DNA of 64,000 bases from assembly GCF_009883055.1 (NCBI RefSeq), contig NZ_WWVR01000001.1:124001-188000 (forward strand), given 5' to 3'. The notes beneath the pieces were generated by a model that was not told where the DNA came from, made no database searches, and saw only the letters and a program-made list of their open reading frames with translations. Position 1 is the stretch's first letter. Each line of letters opens with the position of its first letter. Shown here piece after piece: positions 1 through 10,900 of the stretch. The translations under genes and the position numbers were made by a program. This stretch comes from Blautia sp. BIOML-A1. Its GTDB lineage: Bacteria > Bacillota > Clostridia > Lachnospirales > Lachnospiraceae.

Positions 1-32
1 TATTATTAAGTCTGGCAGGAAAGGGAGGTATT

Positions 33-2099
33 ATGATGAACGGCAGTATAGAAAGTGGCAGAGAGTACCTGCAGTATGTGATGGAATGTCTGAAGAAACG
101 TCTTGCCCAGACCGATACGGCAATCCTTGAAGGAGAGAAAGAAATCGAGGATATGCATGAATATTACTGGGAAAACTATACAGAGATGGACGAGTATGGT
201 TATGAAAATTATGATAACCAGCAGGCACTGTTCCGTCAGATGAATGCAAATGAAGAGCAGTTTCTTTTGCGTAAACGATTCAGGAAAATGATGGATTCTC
301 CGTTTTTTGGAAGAGTGGATTTTCAGTATGACGGAGATGAGGAGCCGGAACTTTTTTATATAGGAATCGGAAATCTTTCCGAGACAGCAGGAAGCCGCCC
401 TCTGGTCTATGACTGGAGAGCACCGGTCAGCGGACTTTTTTATGATTATGACAAAGGACCTGCAGCTTATGAAGCACCCTCCGGTATATTTGAAGGAGAG
501 ATCACATCCAAATGGCAGTACAAGATCCGCAATGGTCAGATGCTCTATGAGTTTGAGAGCGATGTCAAAATCGATGATGAGATCCTTGGTGCGGAGCTTG
601 GAAGTAAGGGAGAGGTTCAGCTCAAGAACATTGTCCGCACGATCCAGAAAGAGCAGAATACAATCATTCGAAACACAAGTGATAAAATCATGGTAATCCA
701 GGGAGCGGCAGGAAGCGGTAAGACCTCGGTTGCACTGCACAGGATCGCATATCTTCTTTATCATGACAGGGAGAATCTCAAGTCCTCAAATATCCTGGTA
801 CTTTCACCAAATGGTGTGTTTGCGGATTATATTTCACATATTCTTCCGGAACTGGGTGAGGAGAACATCCGGGAGATGAGCTTTGATCTGTTTGCCTACC
901 GGGAACTGAAGGGAATTGTTTCGGACTGTGAGGACAGATACGATCAGATCGAAAGAGCAGTTCTGCTGCCAAAGTCCCAGGAACTGTGCAGAGAAAAGCA
1001 GTCCGCAGAGTTTGCTGGAAGGCTGGATGGATATATGCTTGGTCTGGAAGACGAGCTGATGAATTTCCGGGATATAGAATACAGGGGCAGTACACTTTCT
1101 GAGAAAGAGATCATTGATCTGTTTTACTTTAAATTTCTGGATATCCCGCTTCTCTCAAGAATGGAAGCAGTGGCAGAATATTTTATTGATCAGGTGGAGA
1201 CACTGAGGGACAGAGACCTTGTGGACGAAGAAAAGGAAGAACTCCTTGGACGGTTTAACCGCATGTACGAAACCAGGGACTGCTATATACTGTACAGTCG
1301 TTTCCTTGAGCAGGAGGGATATGATCCTCTTCCGAGAGTTCCTCTGGAAAAAAGAAAACTGAAGTTTGAGGATGTGTATCCAATCCTTTATCTGAAGTAC
1401 TCTCTTTTCCGCTGCAAAAATCACCACGGCATCAAGCATGTTGTAGTGGATGAGATGCAGGATTATTCCTGGATCCAGTATGTACTTCTCAAGAAACTGT
1501 TTCCGTGCAGAATGACGATCCTCGGAGACAAGGCGCAGACGATGGAAGAACAGCAGCAGGATGTCCTGAAATTTCTTCCGAAGATTTTTGGCAGAGATAT
1601 CCGTAAGATCATCATGAACAGAAGTTACCGAAATACGATGGAGATTGCAGAGTATGCAAATAAACTCACCGGTATTCAGGATATGGAACTGTTTGAGCGT
1701 CACGGAGCTCCGGTTGAAGAGAGGATGTTTGCACAGCAAAAAGAAGCCCTGGATGAAGTGATCCGGCGGTGGGAAGCAAAGAAGGCAGATTATGAAACCG
1801 AAGTACTGATTCTTTTTACAGAGAGGGAGGCAGAGCGGGCATATCTGTATATAGAAGAAAAACTGAAAAGTCTGGATCCGGACGGAGAATATCAGCTGAA
1901 TTATATGAATCGTGACAGCCAGAGTTTCAAAAAGGGTCTGACAGTCACCACCTTTTATCTTGCAAAGGGTCTGGAATTTGACCAGGTATTTGGCGTTTTT
2001 GCGGAAAATGCAGATGACGGACTTATCAGACAGGCAAAGTATATTGCAGCAACAAGGGCACTGCATGAGCTTCATATGTATGAATATCAGGGACAGTAA
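33..2099 (+). CDS. helD: HelD-like UvrD/Rep-type helicase
   Basis: A 688-residue superfamily 1 NTPase of the HelD type. In Firmicutes HelD binds stalled RNA polymerase and recycles it from DNA using ATP; this role is carried over from the family. Visible features are an acidic, probably coiled N-terminal arm (about residues 1-110), a Walker A motif GAAGSGKT at 224-231, a Walker B-like DEMQD at 473-477, and C-terminal helicase motifs near AKGLEFDQVF and YIAATRALHEL. It is somewhat shorter than B. subtilis HelD (about 774 residues). The start is one of two adjacent ATGs behind AAGGGAGG. A UvrD/PcrA DNA helicase is the alternative, but the long arm before the Walker A and the overall layout favour HelD. 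Confidence 0.85.
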   Translation: MMNGSIESGREYLQYVMECLKKRLAQTDTAILEGEKEIEDMHEYYWENYTEMDEYGYENYDNQQALFRQMNANEEQFLLRKRFRKMMDSPFFGRVDFQYDGDEEPELFYIGIGNLSETAGSRPLVYDWRAPVSGLFYDYDKGPAAYEAPSGIFEGEITSKWQYKIRNGQMLYEFESDVKIDDEILGAELGSKGEVQLKNIVRTIQKEQNTIIRNTSDKIMVIQGAAGSGKTSVALHRIAYLLYHDRENLKSSNILVLSPNGVFADYISHILPELGEENIREMSFDLFAYRELKGIVSDCEDRYDQIERAVLLPKSQELCREKQSAEFAGRLDGYMLGLEDELMNFRDIEYRGSTLSEKEIIDLFYFKFLDIPLLSRMEAVAEYFIDQVETLRDRDLVDEEKEELLGRFNRMYETRDCYILYSRFLEQEGYDPLPRVPLEKRKLKFEDVYPILYLKYSLFRCKNHHGIKHVVVDEMQDYSWIQYVLLKKLFPCRMTILGDKAQTMEEQQQDVLKFLPKIFGRDIRKIIMNRSYRNTMEIAEYANKLTGIQDMELFERHGAPVEERMFAQQKEALDEVIRRWEAKKADYETEVLILFTEREAERAYLYIEEKLKSLDPDGEYQLNYMNRDSQSFKKGLTVTTFYLAKGLEFDQVFGVFAENADDGLIRQAKYIAATRALHELHMYEYQGQ

Positions 2100-2213
2100 G
2101 ATTTGCATATTTTCAGCAAAAAACACAGTAGGAAAGTTATAGAAAAAACAGAAAGCGACACAGAAAATTCACATTAATTTATAGGAAATTCATAATCCAC
2201 CAGGGAAAATTTA

Positions 2214-2242
2214 TTGACATGTCTGTAATAAAACTGTAAAAT
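2214..2242 (+). promoter_or_regulatory. Sigma-A-type promoter of the lipoprotein gene
   Basis: TTGACA at 2214-2219 and TAAAAT at 2237-2242 are separated by 17 bases, close to the vegetative consensus. They lie about 55 bases upstream of the lipoprotein start, so that gene has its own promoter separate from the helicase gene. Confidence 0.75.
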
Positions 2243-2297
2243 ATAGCACAAAGGTCTTAAAAAGAACTATAATCATAACCGACATAAGGAGGGTATT

Positions 2298-3404
2298 ATG
2301 AGAAACAAAAGAATACTTGCGATTTCAGCAATTGCCATATCAGCATCTGTTTTCATGGCTGCCTGCGGCTTTGGCGGAGCAGATCCGGATGAATCTGTTG
2401 CAGTAAGTGTAACACCTACACCGGTTGCAACCGAGACACCGGCACCGACACCGACGATCGCTCCGAATGTACAGGCTACTACCTATACATCAGCAGACAA
2501 ATCCGTAGCGATCAATCTGCCGAATGCAACCTGGGCAAATAAGACAGATGAGACGAATACACTCAGCTTTGAATCTCCGGACGAAGGCAACATCCTGATC
2601 CTCCATGGACAGGGAGAGGATACAATGGCGGCAACTGTGATCCCGAGTTCACAGGATATGGCCACTTCTCTTGAGCAGGCAGACGGAGACAAGACAGAGG
2701 GAACTGACTTTGAGATCCAGGAGTATAATTCCAAGGATGTCAACGGCATTGGTGTTTACACCTATACAACCAAGATGCTGAATACTGAGAAGAGCAATGG
2801 AAGTCTGTATGTACTCCATAAAGTCATTGCAAATGACACAGAATACTACAGCATCGAGGCATCTGTTAAGAAGGAAGATGTTCTTTCTGAAGTGAAAGCA
2901 GCTGTAGATTCTTTCCAGATCCTTGGAGATTCTTCTCTGAAAGAAGCTGCACCAAAGCAGGCAGCAGCTCAGACCAAGACAGATAATGCGAAAGCTTCTT
3001 CTGATGCAAATGCAGCTGCAGGAACTGACAGCAATGCAGCCGGAGCAGATGCTTCTGCAGCCGCAGCTGACAGCAGTGCAGCGGATACTACAGGAAGTAC
3101 TGATGGAAGCAGTGACGGATCCGAAAGCTATGACGATGGCTCCGGTGATTCTGGTTCAACAATCTCCAATTCTGCAGGATTTACAGATGAACAGCTTTCC
3201 AACACAGATGAGACAAGAACCATCTATCGTAACTCTGACGGACATCCGCTTGTAATCACACCGGATGGAAACGGAAGCTGGGTTGACTTTGATGGAAATA
3301 CTTATAATTTCACCAGTGATGAAGATGCATATGATGAGAACGGCACAAGCTATTACTGGCACGGTGAGGGTGCAGACGTATATTATATGCCTGTTCCGCA
3401 ATAA
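2298..3404 (+). CDS. Predicted lipoprotein with low-complexity linkers
   Basis: A 368-residue secreted lipoprotein of unknown function. It has a short basic N-terminus, a hydrophobic stretch, and a lipobox MAAC with the acylated cysteine at residue 23. A Pro/Thr linker (about 38-55) follows, then a folded region (about 60-215), then a long Ala/Ser/Asp/Gly linker (about 218-290), and a C-terminal tail rich in Gly, Asp and aromatic residues. The layout suggests two small domains tethered to the outer face of the membrane. It is monocistronic, with its own promoter and an intrinsic terminator. I do not recognise the globular domains. The start is supported by AAGGAGGGT. Confidence 0.8.
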   Translation: MRNKRILAISAIAISASVFMAACGFGGADPDESVAVSVTPTPVATETPAPTPTIAPNVQATTYTSADKSVAINLPNATWANKTDETNTLSFESPDEGNILILHGQGEDTMAATVIPSSQDMATSLEQADGDKTEGTDFEIQEYNSKDVNGIGVYTYTTKMLNTEKSNGSLYVLHKVIANDTEYYSIEASVKKEDVLSEVKAAVDSFQILGDSSLKEAAPKQAAAQTKTDNAKASSDANAAAGTDSNAAGADASAAAADSSAADTTGSTDGSSDGSESYDDGSGDSGSTISNSAGFTDEQLSNTDETRTIYRNSDGHPLVITPDGNGSWVDFDGNTYNFTSDEDAYDENGTSYYWHGEGADVYYMPVPQ

Positions 3405-3450
3405 TTCACAAAGAGAACAGAATCAGCTGCCGCTTCAGCGGCTGAGAACA

Positions 3451-3482
3451 AAAAGGCAGGTGAGCGATCATCTGCCTTTTTC
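3451..3482 (+). terminator. Intrinsic terminator after the lipoprotein gene
   Basis: AAAAGGCAG (3451-3459) pairs with CTGCCTTTT (3472-3480) around a 12-base loop and runs into T residues. It separates the lipoprotein gene from the methyltransferase gene. Confidence 0.85.
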
Positions 3483-3511
3483 CTCATAAAATAAAAGCAG
3501 GGGAGACGACT

Positions 3512-4270
3512 ATGGGCGCATACGAGAAATTTGCACAGGTTTACGATCTGTTCATGGACAATATCGATTACGAAGAATGGGCAGACTATATTACAGATCA
3601 TCTTAAGAAATATGGCATCGAGGATGGTCTGGTACTGGAACTTGGCTGCGGCACCGGAACGATGACGGGATTGCTTGCAGACAGGGGGTATGATATGATT
3701 GGAGTGGACAATTCCGGAGAGATGCTTGCAGAGGCTATGGAGAAACGGATGGAGTCCGGACAGGATATTCTGTATCTTCAGCAGGATATGCAGGAGTTTG
3801 AATTGTATGGAACTGTCCGTGCCATAGTCAGTGTCTGTGACAGTCTGAATTACATTACGGAGAGAGAGGAACTTCTTCAGGTTTTCCGTCTGGTCAATAA
3901 TTATCTGGATCCGGAAGGACTTTTTCTGTTTGATATGAACACAATACATAAATACAGAGATATTCTTGGAGATACCACCATTGCGGAGAATCGGGATGAA
4001 GGGAGCTTTATCTGGGACAACAGCTATGACCCGGAAAATGGACTGAATATCTATGAACTGGCAGTCTTTCTTCCGAGAGAGGACGGCCTTTATGAGAAGG
4101 CAGAGGAGGTTCACTGCCAGAAGGCTTACTCGCAGGAGGAGATAGAAGAACTGATCCGTGAGGCGGGAATGGAGCTTCTGGAAGTGTACGATGCATATAC
4201 AGGCAGACCGGCAGCCGACGACAGTGAGAGATTATTCTTTATCGCAAGAGAAAAAGGAAAAGCAAAATAA
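3512..4270 (+). CDS. Class I SAM-dependent methyltransferase
   Basis: A 252-residue cytoplasmic methyltransferase. Motif I (LELGCGTGTM) sits at about residues 42-51, followed by an acidic GVDNSGEML loop of the kind that holds the ribose of S-adenosylmethionine. The fold is clear but the substrate is not. It resembles the broad Methyltransf_25 group often found beside hslO in Clostridia. The next gene, hslO, begins 17 bases downstream, so the two are probably co-transcribed. The start has the ribosome binding site AGGGGAG. Confidence 0.85.
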   Translation: MGAYEKFAQVYDLFMDNIDYEEWADYITDHLKKYGIEDGLVLELGCGTGTMTGLLADRGYDMIGVDNSGEMLAEAMEKRMESGQDILYLQQDMQEFELYGTVRAIVSVCDSLNYITEREELLQVFRLVNNYLDPEGLFLFDMNTIHKYRDILGDTTIAENRDEGSFIWDNSYDPENGLNIYELAVFLPREDGLYEKAEEVHCQKAYSQEEIEELIREAGMELLEVYDAYTGRPAADDSERLFFIAREKGKAK

Positions 4271-4287
4271 GAAACGAGGTAAGATTC

Positions 4288-5166
4288 ATGAGTGATTATA
4301 TAGTAAGAGCAATTGCAGCAGACAGTCAGATACGTGCGTTTGCGGCGGTTACAACAGAGACAGTAGAGACAGCAAGGAAGGATCATAACACCAGCCCGGT
4401 TGCAACAGCAGCACTTGGCCGTCTTCTGACAGGCGGGGCCATGATGGGAATTATGATGAAGGGTGACAAGGATATCCTGACTCTTCAGGTAAAGGGTGAC
4501 GGTCCGATCGAGGGAATTACAGTAACAGCAGATTCCAAAGGAAGAGTAAAAGGATATGTGGGAAATCCGGATGTGATCATTCCGGCAAATGCCAACGGTA
4601 AACTGGATGTATCAGGAGCAGTCGGAAACGGATTCCTTCAGGTCATAAAGGATATGGGGCTCAAAGAACCATATGTTGGACAGGTAGGACTTCAGACCGG
4701 AGAAATCGCAGAGGATCTGACCTACTATTTCGCAGCAAGTGAGCAGGTTCCGTCTGCGGTAGGTCTTGGTGTTCTGATGAATAAAGATAATACGGTACGT
4801 CAGGCAGGAGGATTTATCGTTCAGGTCATGCCTTTTGCAGAGGAAGCCACCATTGCAAAGCTGGAAGAAAACGTACAGAAGATTCAGTCTGTCACAACAC
4901 TTCTGGAGCAGGGACATACTCCGGAGAGTCTTCTGGAGCAGGTGCTTGAGGGCTTCGATATTGAGATCAACGACAGAATCCCGACAGAATTCTACTGCAA
5001 CTGCAGCAAAGAGCGTGTGGAAAAAGCACTGATCAGCATTGGAAGAAAAGATTTAAATGAGATGATCCAGGAAGGTAAGAGTATAGAACTGAACTGTCAT
5101 TTCTGCAACACAAATTATGAATTCAGCGTAGAAGAACTTAAAGAAATCCTCAGAAAATGTAAATAA
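4288..5166 (+). CDS. hslO: Hsp33 redox-regulated chaperone
   Basis: A 292-residue Hsp33. In this family the protein is inactive when reduced and zinc-bound, and becomes an ATP-independent holdase when oxidised and unfolded. The zinc-binding cysteines are visible at the C-terminus as CNC (237, 239) and CHFC (270, 273). The N-terminus (SDYIVRAIAADSQIRAF) and a glycine-rich GRLLTGGAMMG segment match the family, and the length is normal. It follows the methyltransferase gene by 17 bases and precedes nadE by 34. Confidence 0.96.
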   Translation: MSDYIVRAIAADSQIRAFAAVTTETVETARKDHNTSPVATAALGRLLTGGAMMGIMMKGDKDILTLQVKGDGPIEGITVTADSKGRVKGYVGNPDVIIPANANGKLDVSGAVGNGFLQVIKDMGLKEPYVGQVGLQTGEIAEDLTYYFAASEQVPSAVGLGVLMNKDNTVRQAGGFIVQVMPFAEEATIAKLEENVQKIQSVTTLLEQGHTPESLLEQVLEGFDIEINDRIPTEFYCNCSKERVEKALISIGRKDLNEMIQEGKSIELNCHFCNTNYEFSVEELKEILRKCK

Positions 5167-5200
5167 AAGGTAATTGTTCACATAAAGGAGGAACAGGGAC

Positions 5201-7303
5201 ATGAAGGACGGTTTTATCAAGGTAGCAGCAGGAACACCGGATGTACAGGTGGCAGACTGTGAATTCAATGCATCGGAAATCATCAAGATGGTTCATGAGA
5301 TGGAAGCAGAGGGAGCAAAGGTCATGGTGTTCCCGGAATTATGTATCACAGCGTATACCTGCGGGGATCTTTTCTGGCAGGAAAACCTTCTGGAGGAAGC
5401 AAAGAAACAGTTAGTCCGCATTGCAGAAGAGACAAAAGATGTAGAGGCGCTGATTTTCGTAGGACTTCCGCTGGAATACAAGGGCAAGCTTTATAATGTG
5501 GCAGCTGGTCTGAATCATGGAGAGGTGCTCGGTTTCGTACCGAAGATCCATATTCCGAACTATAATGAATTCTATGAGGCAAGATATTTTACTTCCGGAG
5601 AGAATGTGGACGGAACAGTGACTGTCCGCACAGAAGATTATGGATTCTGCCATATGGATGAACTTGACGATAATGACGATGTGGAATTTGATCTTGAGGC
5701 AGAGATCGAAGCACTGGAGGAAGCGGAATTCGAGGAACTGGAAGAGGTTGAGGACGACCCGGATTATATTGATGAAGATGAAGAAGAACTGATGGAACAG
5801 GATATCCCGATTTCATCCAACGTACTGTTTACCTGTCCGGATATGCCAAAGCTCAGGATCGCAGCAGAAATATGCGAAGATCTCTGGGTTTTGAATCCGC
5901 CAAGTGTGGCACACGCCTATCATGGAGCAAACCTGATCGTAAATCTGTCTGCAAGCGATGAGGTTGTCGGTAAGGATTCCTACCGCAGAAGTCTGGTAAG
6001 TGCACAGTCTGCAAGACTCCTCTGCGGCTACATCTATGCGACTGCAGGTGAGGGAGAATCCACACAGGATGTTGTCTATGGAGGACATAATCTGATTGCA
6101 GAAAATGGCACAATTCTTGCAGAGAGCAGACGTTTTGTAAACGGTGCACTCTATGCAGATCTGGATATCCACAGACTGGAGAATGAGAGAAGAAGAATGA
6201 CAACCTGTCGTTTTGCACCGGATCTGGCTCCGGAAGGACAGGATGTATTCTATAATGAAGTTTATTTTAATATCAGCAGAGGAACCACAGAACTTACACG
6301 GAAATTTGATTCCAGACCATTCGTACCGGGAGTCAGAGAAGAAAGAGAACGTCGCTGCGATGAGATCCTGAACATTCAGGCGATGGGACTTAAGAAACGT
6401 CTTGCACATATCCACTGCCAGAATGCAGTGATCGGTCTCTCCGGCGGACTGGATTCTACTCTGGCACTTCTGGTGACTGTCCGTGCATTTGACATGCTTG
6501 GAATGTCAAGAGAGAAGATCACGGCAGTAACCATGCCGTGCTTTGGAACCACAGACCGGACATATAACAATGCCTGCCAGTTAAGTAAATGCCTTGGAGC
6601 ATCGCTTAAGGAGGTAAATATCCGTGAGGCGGTAAATCTTCATTTCCGCGATATCGGACATGATCCTGAGGTACATGATGTCACCTATGAGAACGGACAG
6701 GCACGCGAACGTACACAGATTCTGATGGACATTGCAAACCAGTCCGGCGGTATTGTGATCGGAACAGGAGACCTCTCCGAGCTTGCTCTTGGATGGGCGA
6801 CCTATAACGGAGACCACATGTCCATGTATGCAGTGAACGCATCCGTACCAAAGACCCTGGTCCGTCATCTGGTAAGATATTATGCAGATACCTGTGAGGA
6901 TGCAAAGCTTGCAGAGATTCTTCTGGACATTCTGGATACTCCGGTGAGTCCGGAGCTTCTTCCGCCAAAAGATGGTGTGATTTCACAGAAAACAGAGGAT
7001 CTCGTGGGACCGTATGAACTTCATGATTTCTTCCTCTATTATATGCTTCGCTGGACATTTCCACCGAAGAAGATCTTCCGTATGGCAAAGATTGCATTTG
7101 AGGGAGAATATGATGATGCTGTGATCCTGAAATGGCTGAAAACCTTCTATCGGAGATTTTTTATGCAGCAGTTCAAGCGTTCCTGTCTTCCGGATGGCCC
7201 GAAAGTAGGAAGTGTAGCAGTTTCTCCGAGGGGAGACTTAAGAATGCCGAGTGATGCATGTGCAAAACTCTGGATGAAACAGATTGAGGAACTTGAGGTG
7301 TGA
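5201..7303 (+). CDS. nadE: Glutamine-dependent NAD+ synthetase
   Basis: A 700-residue two-domain enzyme that amidates deamido-NAD+ to NAD+ using ammonia from glutamine. The N-terminal nitrilase-type glutaminase shows Glu46 (FPELC), a lysine near 116 (VPKIHIPNYNEFYEARYF region) and Cys225 (ICEDLW). The C-terminal synthetase has the PP-loop SGGLDST at 414-420. The glutaminase domain carries an odd acidic insertion at about residues 152-201 in which most residues are Asp or Glu, between the catalytic Lys and Cys. The ribosome binding site AAAGGAGGA supports the start. The stop codon lies in the stem of a terminator. Confidence 0.96.
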   Translation: MKDGFIKVAAGTPDVQVADCEFNASEIIKMVHEMEAEGAKVMVFPELCITAYTCGDLFWQENLLEEAKKQLVRIAEETKDVEALIFVGLPLEYKGKLYNVAAGLNHGEVLGFVPKIHIPNYNEFYEARYFTSGENVDGTVTVRTEDYGFCHMDELDDNDDVEFDLEAEIEALEEAEFEELEEVEDDPDYIDEDEEELMEQDIPISSNVLFTCPDMPKLRIAAEICEDLWVLNPPSVAHAYHGANLIVNLSASDEVVGKDSYRRSLVSAQSARLLCGYIYATAGEGESTQDVVYGGHNLIAENGTILAESRRFVNGALYADLDIHRLENERRRMTTCRFAPDLAPEGQDVFYNEVYFNISRGTTELTRKFDSRPFVPGVREERERRCDEILNIQAMGLKKRLAHIHCQNAVIGLSGGLDSTLALLVTVRAFDMLGMSREKITAVTMPCFGTTDRTYNNACQLSKCLGASLKEVNIREAVNLHFRDIGHDPEVHDVTYENGQARERTQILMDIANQSGGIVIGTGDLSELALGWATYNGDHMSMYAVNASVPKTLVRHLVRYYADTCEDAKLAEILLDILDTPVSPELLPPKDGVISQKTEDLVGPYELHDFFLYYMLRWTFPPKKIFRMAKIAFEGEYDDAVILKWLKTFYRRFFMQQFKRSCLPDGPKVGSVAVSPRGDLRMPSDACAKLWMKQIEELEV

Positions 7304-7328
7304 TTTATCACACCTCAATGTGTTTTTC
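7293..7328. terminator. Hairpin terminator between convergent genes
   Basis: A perfect 11-bp stem (7293-7303 with 7308-7318) with a TTTA loop is followed by TGTGTTTTTC on the plus strand. The left arm includes the nadE stop codon. It probably ends nadE and may also act on the convergent minus-strand gene. Confidence 0.85.
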
Positions 7329-7764
7329 AGGAAGAAGCTGCCTTCTGGACAGTCTCTTCGATCGCATGGATAAGCATCTGCGCGGTGTATTTCTGGTCAC
7401 TGGCATAATCAAGATTCTCCAGTGACTGTGTAGAATAGATCTGGCTGGCAAGAGAATCCAGAACCGGTTCTACAAGAGGAAACATAGCGGAGGTGCTTTC
7501 ACTTAAATTTGCCAGATGAATGGAACGGATGCGGTCAGCATCCACAGCTACTTCCAGATCAAAGGAGTTATTATTTAACTGTATGGAAGTACGATAAATG
7601 CCGGGGGTATATCTGGAATCGGTCTTTTTTGAAGTGTTCGCTGCTTTTCCGGGACCGAACATAAAAAATACCAGTACACCCAGGATGATGAGGAGAAGAA
7701 GAAAGATACAGGTGTAGATGACCTCTTTCATATGTAAGACGATGATTTTTGTTTTGGAGCTCAT
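7327..7764 (-). CDS. Membrane-anchored protein with FMN-binding-like domain
   Basis: A 145-residue protein with one N-terminal membrane segment (about residues 15-36) and a short extracellular domain. The pattern (YTPGIYRTSIQLN, then a VAVDADRIRSIHL strand, then a C-terminal helix near AQMLIHAIEETVQKA) resembles the small FMN-bind domain of RnfG/NqrC-type proteins. I see no confident threonine site for covalent FMN, so the assignment is structural inference. It is divergent from addB and convergent with nadE. The start has GGAGGCGC upstream. Confidence 0.6.
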   Translation of the reverse strand: MSSKTKIIVLHMKEVIYTCIFLLLLIILGVLVFFMFGPGKAANTSKKTDSRYTPGIYRTSIQLNNNSFDLEVAVDADRIRSIHLANLSESTSAMFPLVEPVLDSLASQIYSTQSLENLDYASDQKYTAQMLIHAIEETVQKAASS

Positions 7765-7903
7765 AGTCTGCGCCTCCTGATTCGCGGCTGCGGTACCCCG
7801 GTATAGCTAAATCTGCAGAGCACATTGAGGGATGCTTTTTATATATCCTATTAGGCTCTGTCTGAATTTATGTTACTTTTGTCAACAGGAAAGGGTGGAA
7901 AAT

Positions 7904-10900
7904 ATGTCCCTGCAGTTTATTATAGGAAATTCCGGTGCGGGAAAATCCAGCACCGCATATAGAAATATTATCCGGGATGCCAGGATGAATCCGGACAGGC
8001 TTTATTATGTGATCGTTCCGGAGCAGTTCACCATGCAGACGCAGAAGACACTGGTGGAAATGCACCCGGACGGCGGCATTCTGAACATTGATATCCTGAG
8101 CTTTGACCGCCTTGCCTATCGCGTGTTTGAAGAGGTAGGCGGTGATACACGCAGGCTTATGGAGGAAACCGGCAAAAATATGGTACTTCAGAAGCTGGTG
8201 CAGATGAATCAGAAGGAACTGGGATATCTGAAGAACCAGATGAAAAAACCAGGTTATCTGGATGAAATAAAATCTTTGATCTCAGAGTTTATGCAGTATG
8301 AGATCAGGGAAGAAGAACTGGATGAGATGATACGTGAGAGTGAGGACAAAACGCTTCTCCAGATGAAACTCAAGGATGTAAAGGTTTTGTATCAGGCTTT
8401 CCGGGAATATCTTTCCGGGCATTTTATGACGGCGGAGGAAGTGCTGGAGGTTCTGGCAAAAGAAATCCCGTTTTCCGAGAAACTGAAGGGAAGTGTCGTT
8501 CTGCTGGATGGTTATACAGGATTCACGCCGGTCCAGATGGAAGTTCTCCGGGAACTTCTGGCAGTCTGTTCAAAGGTTTCTGTGACAGTGACCATGGATG
8601 TCAGAGAACAGTTTCTGGCGATGGGAAAACCGCATGAATTGTTTTATATGAGTCATAAGATGATCCGGTCTCTTGCAGAGCTCACAAAAGATATGGAAGA
8701 ACCTGTCTGGATCGCACCGGGAAAACAGTCTCGATTTGCAGATTCTCCGGCCCTGGATTTTCTGGAGCAGCATCTGTTCCGTTATCACAGGAGTGTCTAT
8801 GAGAAAGAGCAGCAGGAGATTCAGATTTTTTCTGCACGGGATCCGGAGAAGGAAATGGAAGAAACAGCCAGAAGAATTCTGCGGCTTGTCAGAGAGAAGG
8901 ATTATCATTATGGTCAGATCGCAGTGATCACCGGAAATCTTGAGGAATATGGAAGTGTGGCAGGGCAGGTCTTTGAGGATGCCGGAATTCCATATTTTAT
9001 TGATGAAAAACATTCCATTCTTATGAATCCATTTGTAGAATATCTCAGGGCGGCACTGGAGATGGTGGTTCAGGGATTCAGCTATGAGAGTGTATTCCGT
9101 TATCTGCGCTGTGGAATGTCTGATATTTCCCGCAAAGAAGCAGATATACTGGAGAATTATGTGATCGCACTTGGAATCCGGGGAATCCGGAAGTGGCAGG
9201 AGAAATGGGTGCGTGTCTATCGGGGCATGGATCCGGAACAGATGGAAGAGATCAATGAGATCCGTGAGAAATTTGCAGAAGAAGTGGGACTTCTTGCTGA
9301 AGGTTTTTCCGGAAGAAAGAAAACGGTGGAAGAATATTGCCGGTGTCTGTATGAATTTATCGTACAGAGCAGGATACAGGAAAAACTTCTGACACAGGAG
9401 CTTTACTTTGGTGATCTTGGAAACAAGTCGATGGAGAAGGAATATGCCCAGATTTTTGGGATCATGATGGAACTTCTGGATAAGATGGCAGAGATTCTTG
9501 GTGATGAGATGGTTTCTCCGGAGGAGTTTCTGCAGATTCTGGAAACGGGAATGACACAGGCAAAGGTTGCACTGATTCCTCCAAGCATGGATCAGGTTCT
9601 GGTTGGTGATATGGAGCGTACACGACTGAAGGATGTAAGAGCCTTGTTTTTTGTCGGAGTGAATGAGGGAAATATTCCAAAAAACACACAGACAGGAGGA
9701 ATCCTGACAGAGATGGACAGAGAGTTCTTTAAGGACCAGGGTATGGAGCTTGCACCGGGACCAAAAGAGCTTATGAACATGCAGCGGTTTTATCTGTATC
9801 TGAACCTGACAAAGCCAAAGGAACAGCTGTGTCTTTCTTACAGTCAGTCGAATGGAAGAGGAGAAGCCAGCAGTCCGGCTTTTCTGCTCCATACGATCAA
9901 AAGAATGTTCCCAAAGCTTAACGAAGTGCGGGCGGATCAGCCGGAGAGTCAGATGGAGCTTCTGGAGACACCGGAAACCTCGATAGAATATCTTCTGGAA
10001 GGACTTACAGAGGAAAACACAGATGAACTGAGTCCTGTTTTTCGGGAACTGTACAGCTGGTATCTGAGAAGTCCAAAGTACAGACCACTGGCTGAAAAAC
10101 TGACGGATGCAGTGTTTTTGCGAAAACCGGAGGATAAAATCAGCGAGAGTGTGGCGAAGGCACTGTATGGGGAAGTTTCTCCGCACGGAGCGACAAGGCT
10201 GGAACGTTTTTCGGCATGTGCATTTGCACATTTCCTGAAATATGGACTTGCCGTGACAGAACGAGTGGAATATGAATTCAAGGCGATGGATATGGGAAAT
10301 GTCATTCATCAGGCCCTGGAAAATTTTGCAGTGGAGTTGAGAAGGAAGAAACTGGACTGGAGCAGTCTGGATGATAAAGTGAGGGATGAGATCGCGGATG
10401 AGTGTCTGGACAAGGTTGCGGCAGATTATGGAAATACGATCCTTCAGAGCAGTTTCAGAAACCACTATATGATCGAACGTACCAGAAGAATCTTGAGAAG
10501 GACGGTATGGGCACTGCAGGAGCAGCTCAAAAACGGTAAGTTTAAGCCGGAAGGATTTGAGGTTTCCATAGGTGGAGGAAGGATCGACCGACTGGATACT
10601 CTGAAAGAGGACAACCGGGTTTATGTGAAGATCATTGACTATAAGACAGGAAACACTTCTTTTGACCTGGTGAGTATTTATTATGGACTGCAGCTGCAGC
10701 TGGTGGTCTATATGGATGCGGCCATGCAGGCAGAAAAGAGGCTCTACCCGGAGTGTGAAGTAGAGCCGGCAGGAATTTTTTATTACAATGTCAAGGATCC
10801 TATGATACAGAAAACGCTTCAGGAAGATCTGGATGAACTGGATCCGGAGATTATGAAAAAACTGAAGATGAATGGGCTGGTATCCTCTGATCCGGATGTG

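Noticed and set aside
1155..2126. A 323-codon minus-strand frame
   Set aside because: Antisense to the HelD-like gene; no start signal and no recognisable motif.
3405..3450. GCTGC/GCAGC and CCGCT/AGCGG pairings after the lipoprotein gene as a separate element
   Set aside because: A short local hairpin beside the true terminator at 3451-3482; it has no independent signal.
8570..10465. A 631-codon open frame on the minus strand
   Set aside because: It lies wholly inside addB, is rich in Cys/His/Phe as expected from antisense of a Glu/Lys-rich gene, and has no ribosome binding site or family match.
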